DNA of 64,000 bases from Spongilla lacustris (lineage: Eukaryota > Porifera > Demospongiae > Spongillida > Spongillidae). The position numbers and the translations under genes are program-made. Within the stretch, counting starts at the first letter, position 1. The number at the start of each line of letters is the position of its first letter. Positions 63,601 through 64,000 of this stretch are shown piece by piece. The notes under the pieces are model-generated. The model worked only from the letters and a program-made list of their open reading frames with translations. It did not search any database and was not told the origin of the DNA. The stretch lies in the NCBI GenBank assembly GCA_949361645.1, contig OX442427.1, forward strand, positions 1,188,206-1,252,205. Direction: 5' to 3'.

Positions 63601-64000
63601 GGGAGGATGAAGTAGTATGGGAGGGAGGTGGGAGGATGAAGTAGTGTGGGGAGGGAGGTGGGAGGATGAAGTAGTGTGGGGAGGGAGGTGGGAGGATGAA
63701 GTAGTATGGGAGGGAGGTGGGAGGATGAAGTAGTATGGGAGGGAGGTGGGAGGATGAAGTAGTGTGGGGAGGGAGGTGGGAGGATGAAGTAGTGTGGGAG
63801 GGAGGTGGGAGGATGAAGTAGTGTGGGGAGGGAGGTGGGAGGATGAAGTAGTGTGGGGAGGGAGGTGGGAGGATGAAGTAGTGTGGGGAGGGAGGTGGGA
63901 CGATGAAGTCGTGTGGGGAGGAAAGAGGAAGGGCAGCAAAGGTGGAGGTGTATGAGAATGTTGTGGGAGGAGATTGAAGGTCCTTACCTTGTTCTTGCTA
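42616..64000 (-). CDS. Myosin XV-like unconventional myosin (5' end outside window)
   Basis: A multi-exon minus-strand gene, running from beyond the right edge to a stop (TAA) at 42616-42618. Encoded order: end of motor, IQ motifs, MyTH4, degenerate FERM, acidic/proline-rich linker, SH3, MyTH4, FERM. This is the class XV (and VII) order; [13 protein letters not shown] in MyTH4-2, WTLTLKKE before the F2-like block, [22 protein letters not shown] and the C-terminus are closest to what I know of class XV. These myosins move on actin and carry cargo to tips of filopodia or stereocilia. Well-defined exons: 63412-63487, 63024-63069, 62770-62894, 62566-62698, 56381-56467, 56238-56326, 56088-56172, 55219-55399, 54855-54956, 54537-54608, 54319-54479, 42616-42726. 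Splice phases agree across those from 63487 to 56088. Many introns hold minisatellites, and one 6.1-kb intron holds two TRIM genes. Later exon borders are approximate. An upstream donor at 63987 (exon 63988-64000) is tentative. Confidence 0.85.
42797..42889 (+). repeat. G-rich intronic minisatellite
   Basis: GGGGTGGGGAGGGGTGGGT units on the plus strand (C-rich in the transcribed sense). Quadruplex-prone. Confidence 0.9.
43083..43567 (+). repeat. ~18-bp intronic minisatellite
   Basis: About 25 units of CCCCACACCACACAATGT with CACATCAC variants. Confidence 0.93.
43690..43940 (+). repeat. 22-bp intronic minisatellite
   Basis: About 11 near-perfect copies of TGTGATAGCATGCATTGTGT plus CA. Confidence 0.95.
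44882..45110 (+). repeat. (CA)-rich intronic microsatellite
   Basis: ACACAACACACA and CATACACACACA mixtures. Confidence 0.93.
45630..45875 (+). repeat. 17-bp intronic minisatellite
   Basis: About 14 copies of CATGCAGGCCACCTCAT with ATATAAG variants. Confidence 0.93.
46214..46560 (+). repeat. Polypyrimidine intronic tract
   Basis: CT-only sequence with a ~21-bp period (CTCTTTCCCCCTTCTCCCTC). On the transcribed strand it is polypurine, so triplex formation is possible. Confidence 0.92.
46670..46975 (+). repeat. 22-bp intronic minisatellite
   Basis: About 13 copies of GGTGAGGGGTGGGTGATGTG plus AA. The transcribed strand is C/T-rich. Confidence 0.93.
47795..48320 (+). repeat. 12/24-bp intronic satellite rich in ACTAGT palindromes
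   Basis: GGTACTAGTATA and GGCACTAGTATA alternate for about 520 bp, and a ~250-bp higher-order block appears to be repeated (around 47820 and 48070). Confidence 0.95.
48379..48406. repeat. Short perfect hairpin
   Basis: AGCTTGGTGCCA, loop AGAA, TGGCACCAAGCT: a 12-bp stem with a 4-nt loop, in a myosin intron. Confidence 0.75.
48484..48580 (+). repeat. Poly-C tracts
   Basis: Two C-runs, one of about 17 and one of more than 20, each embedded in a duplicated CAAGTATTTGGCCAAT...GCAAGGG context. Confidence 0.85.
48890..49936 (-). other. SH3 domain and start of MyTH4 domain 2
   Basis: An exon at about 49883-49936 encodes [13 protein letters not shown]. The exon at about 49252-49523 is an SH3 domain: [20 protein letters not shown] at the start, [20 protein letters not shown] at the end, with the usual WxxGE...G.FP..Y pattern. 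The exon at about 48893-49082 is a linker ending [14 protein letters not shown], which begins the second MyTH4 domain. Confidence 0.85.
49540..49670 (+). repeat. 13-bp intronic minisatellite
   Basis: About 10 copies of GTAAGTGGGTGGA. Read on the plus strand each unit contains GTAAGT, but the gene is on the minus strand, so these are not donors. Confidence 0.92.
49995..50235 (+). repeat. (ACAT)n intronic microsatellite
   Basis: Long ACAT array with CACAC interruptions and GCACACATACAT variants at the right end. Confidence 0.95.
50281..53135 (-). other. Degenerate FERM 1 and long linker exons
   Basis: Exons encode [20 protein letters not shown] (about 53060-53135), [20 protein letters not shown] (about 52650-52795), and then a long exon (about 51735-52240) with an acidic E/K-rich block, a run of about 11 prolines and further Pro-rich sequence. 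After a small intron (about 51653-51733) a Ser/Gln-rich part ends WTLTLKKE near 51235. Later exons give [19 protein letters not shown]...[17 protein letters not shown] (about 50955-51150), [17 protein letters not shown] (about 50710-50850), [20 protein letters not shown] (about 50460-50570) and [19 protein letters not shown] (about 50281-50386). The last match F3-lobe strands. Confidence 0.7.
52250..52660 (+). repeat. 27-bp intronic minisatellite
   Basis: About 14 copies of CACAATGATCATCACTTGAC plus CACCTCA, with a periodic longer variant CCTCAGTGTGCACCTCA. Each unit carries the palindrome TGATCA. Confidence 0.93.
53325..53690 (+). repeat. 11-bp intronic minisatellite
   Basis: CACACTCCTCC and CACACTCCTAC units, about 30 copies, interspersed with CTTTTATGCTTC. 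Confidence 0.93.
54125..54310 (+). repeat. Polypyrimidine intronic tract
   Basis: CTCCTCCTCTCCCTCCCTTC-type sequence directly left of the exon at 54319-54479. Confidence 0.9.
54655..54852 (+). repeat. 19-bp intronic minisatellite
   Basis: About 10 degenerate copies of AATAACCCAGCAATGCCTT, ending three bases from the exon at 54855-54956. Confidence 0.88.
55420..55575 (+). repeat. ~19-bp intronic minisatellite
   Basis: GTGCATGTCATGTGATGAG and GTGCTATGTGATGAGGG units. Related single units (GTGATGAGGTATG) recur at about 55950-56050. Confidence 0.88.
56088..56467 (-). other. Myosin lever-arm IQ exons
   Basis: Three exons (56381-56467, 56238-56326, 56088-56172) continue directly from GKTKV with [13 protein letters not shown], then [21 protein letters not shown] and [16 protein letters not shown]. 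These are about three IQ-type calmodulin or light-chain binding motifs, some degenerate. The intron before this exon set is the one hosting the two TRIM genes. Confidence 0.88.
56473..57365. promoter_or_regulatory. Upstream region of nested TRIM gene
   Basis: Intronic for the myosin, upstream for the plus-strand TRIM gene at 57366. Contains a hairpin at about 57164-57207 (GCTGGGAACGAGGGA pairing with TCCCTCGTTCCCAGC). The sequence TCTCGCTAGCCAGAC at about 57144 also occurs near 20500, which suggests a small dispersed repeat. No TATA box is certain. Confidence 0.4.
57366..59621 (+). CDS. TRIM-NHL protein nested in the myosin intron
   Basis: An intronless TRIM-NHL protein of 751 residues from ATG 57366 (an in-frame ATG at 57342 adds eight residues; MSTTPP... 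aligns better with relatives). RING ([21 protein letters not shown]...CPSC), B-box 1 ([24 protein letters not shown]), B-box 2 ([20 protein letters not shown]), coiled coil ([19 protein letters not shown]), filamin domain (ending [11 protein letters not shown]), NHL propeller. The last two or three blades are strongly diverged ([22 protein letters not shown]). The central NHL DNA is near-identical to other family members. AATAAA lies about 25 bp after the stop. It is transcribed against the host myosin gene, so the two may interfere or form antisense RNA; that is inference. Confidence 0.93.
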   Translation: MSTTPPPPYLTETLEKVQEQLTCGVCLESFTDPRVLPCLHVFCRRCIRLTAKAHTGSTLFCCPSCRLVTDLTGVSESDLLPAYHIHHLFDVRDVLTRADALQDCQCEKCQQYRATSFCRNCGQYVCDECIKTHKLWSELTSHDVVTIPRVIEDAAKMLPLKRRVLRCSKHGKDFELYCKTCGELICHNCTIQQHKTHNYHIASDVFPTHKEAIGVNANLLRGTLALVDQALQEFKACMEGITSQRDSIQRDIDNTIRKLHDELEMRNREFTEQLKEIANEKIKALTGQRSQVEIFRTQLIDALAFTDRHISTGSQDEILTVTKLVTRKSVELVNSYSPDLFVPHQTANMIFKPERLEEGCMPYRGVCIACVCPPKCQVSSVQQPLEATFTNTLTAVVVHPKDENGADYFKPLKNVTAVLMSPTDTLQCQVDRHTNGTYVVSYTPKFPKRYSLCIRISGTHVQGSPFSVLVKRSSSDVVMNPRVLKGLKRPCGIACNSKGEVVVVERGLHMVSVYALGGSKLVRRFGSHGTSSGQFKDPDGVTVDGSDNILVVDSGNHRIQKFTAEGEFVTTVGTKGDGPLQFNFPASIRIHPQSGNMYVCDQYNHRIQILKEDFSFVSSFGKEGSEDGDLLYPTDLAFDSIGNVFVSNTQNNCIQIFDADGHLLRRFTDGQEKEINFPSPSYICITSDETMYIADSTDKLYVYSTDGVFIGSICKEERPNMQSFGTVHGIAVDSDGKIYTTNYVIGTIQVF
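58962..59284 (+). repeat. NHL cassette, copy 3
   Basis: Matches the other cassettes except for a small cluster AACTTTCCCGCCAGT. Left flank matches copy 2; right flank GACAGTATTGGGAATGT matches copy 1. Confidence 0.9.
59993..62254 (+). CDS. TRIM-NHL protein nested in the myosin intron, second copy
   Basis: An intronless 753-residue TRIM-NHL protein, 371 bp downstream of and in tandem with the gene at 57366. RING ([21 protein letters not shown]...CPSC), where CLHVYC replaces the usual CLHVFC; B-box 1 ([24 protein letters not shown]); B-box 2 ([21 protein letters not shown]); coiled coil with [19 protein letters not shown]; filamin domain ([12 protein letters not shown]); NHL propeller to the stop at 62252-62254. 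It is the most diverged copy outside the cassette and the most GC-rich, yet its central NHL segment (61604-61926) is nearly identical to the gene at 14347. The stop is 311 bp from the next myosin exon on the other strand. Confidence 0.93.
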   Translation: MSTFTTIGEALKKIQVQITCEICSQTFRDPRVLECLHVYCRGCLEDLVFDPISLACPSCRRTTPLNRSGTVDLLPAFHIRSLLQLRGAIEKVASKDDVQCEKCRRDAATAFCLSCWQYVCDECTKVHKLWSELASHELVDVANVRDDVSKFLPYLRNVNKAPACPVHKNRMLSMYCESCEKLLCLKCLSQKTHSGHAYGLVADVFESQQKIVEEAARTLRDHLAEANEAMLRFGPRLKEILDQRTDLEEQIRSTIRELHDDLELRRTEFLTQLRQVAQQKLRTLEAQKRDAELIRADLERTLLFSNQYLRAQREREIVVVSARVGRFADALLAEINVNSFVPLERADIVFRSSGLKEICGPCSAVRTTRVSPSHCRIADSKGSSVGPKYSKIVALTCGDTATFAIVIKDEIGEDFIEPVDVAATLTLQGVAAECAIEKMVRGHYNIRCTPGIIGRGVLNVCVNAQPIGGSPVPIVVRHPTQKAGEPVMVICGLKLPHGIANSSGGNIIVVERGLAKVSVFTAFGTRIKMFGSSGSAPGQFKDPDGVTVDGSDNILVVDSGNHRIQKFTAEGEFITTVGTKGDGPLQFNLPTNTRIHPQSGNMYVCDQYNHRIQILKEDFSFVSSFGREGSEDGDFLYPTDLAFDSSGSIHIVDSRNDRIQVFTRGGRYLGQYRDKDNASSLSPCSICTDTGSDKVYVGECTQCVSVFTSLGRFVTSLGKKGSSAVDFAGPCRVAMHLGLVYVSDCDSGRVLIF
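61604..61926 (+). repeat. NHL cassette, copy 4
   Basis: About four differences from copy 1. Left flank shared with copy 1 (TTTGGGTCTTCTGGTTC); right flank diverges at GACAGCAGTGGAAG. Confidence 0.9.
62566..63487 (-). other. Myosin motor C-terminal exons
   Basis: Four exons. 63412-63487 encodes [15 protein letters not shown]; 63024-63069 encodes [14 protein letters not shown], the invariant RCIKPN strut; 62770-62894 encodes [20 protein letters not shown] through [14 protein letters not shown]; 62566-62698 covers the converter and ends GYQVGKTKV. Split codons join correctly: AA+G gives Lys at the first junction and AG+G gives Arg at the third. All are typical of the relay, SH1 helix and converter of a myosin head. 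Confidence 0.92.
63110..63340 (+). repeat. Intronic CA/TCACA-rich repeat
   Basis: ACACTGTCACATCACACT units mixed with CACTACACA. Confidence 0.85.
63560..63920 (+). repeat. 30-bp intronic minisatellite
   Basis: About 12 copies of GGGAGGGAGGTGGGAGGATG plus AAGTAGTGTG. Confidence 0.95.

Overview
The window is metazoan nuclear DNA. Spliced genes with GT-AG introns, RING/B-box/filamin/NHL TRIM proteins, a MyTH4-FERM myosin XV-like gene, several eukaryotic transposon classes and dense micro- and minisatellites all point that way. The family content fits an early-branching or marine invertebrate; a sponge is my guess, but the sequence alone does not prove it. There are no bacterial operons, rRNA genes or CRISPR arrays, and I recognised no tRNA.

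Layout. 1-14 kb is mostly mobile DNA: the end of a spliced Tigger/Jerky-like DDE transposase gene (3-1795), a 3'-truncated BEL/Pao retroelement on the minus strand (2621-5862), a small Gly/His-rich protein gene (6676-7614) preceded by a perfect 60-bp palindrome, and a Ty3/Gypsy element with identical-looking 135-bp LTRs and a 4-bp target duplication (8930-14073). 14.3-16.7 kb is the first TRIM-NHL gene (minus). 16.7-26.6 kb has no convincing gene but holds poly-G/C tracts, several inverted-repeat elements (notably a 1.5-kb foldback with 607-bp arms and TA target duplications, 21653-23151) and satellites. 27.9-29.4 kb encodes a two-membrane-segment paralogue of the Gly/His-rich gene. 30.5-34.1 kb is a decayed non-LTR reverse-transcriptase-like sequence split by a 1.07-kb hAT-like insertion. 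36.5-41 kb is a divergent pair of TRIM genes, one without NHL repeats. 41.3-41.9 kb is a terminal-inverted-repeat element carrying a RecQ-like helicase fragment.

From 42.6 kb to the right edge, the minus strand carries a large multi-exon myosin XV-like gene: end of motor, IQ motifs, MyTH4, degenerate FERM, acidic/proline-rich linker, SH3, MyTH4, FERM, stop. Its introns are packed with minisatellites, most with their own repeat unit. One 6.1-kb intron contains two complete intronless TRIM-NHL genes on the opposite strand.

The most interesting signal is in the TRIM-NHL family. Four genes, in both orientations and spread over 47 kb, share a nearly identical segment of about 320 bp encoding the central NHL blades, while the rest of the genes has diverged strongly. 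Two sites inside the segment show all four allele combinations among the four paralogues, and the borders pair differently on the left and right. This is what repeated ectopic gene conversion of one beta-propeller cassette would look like.
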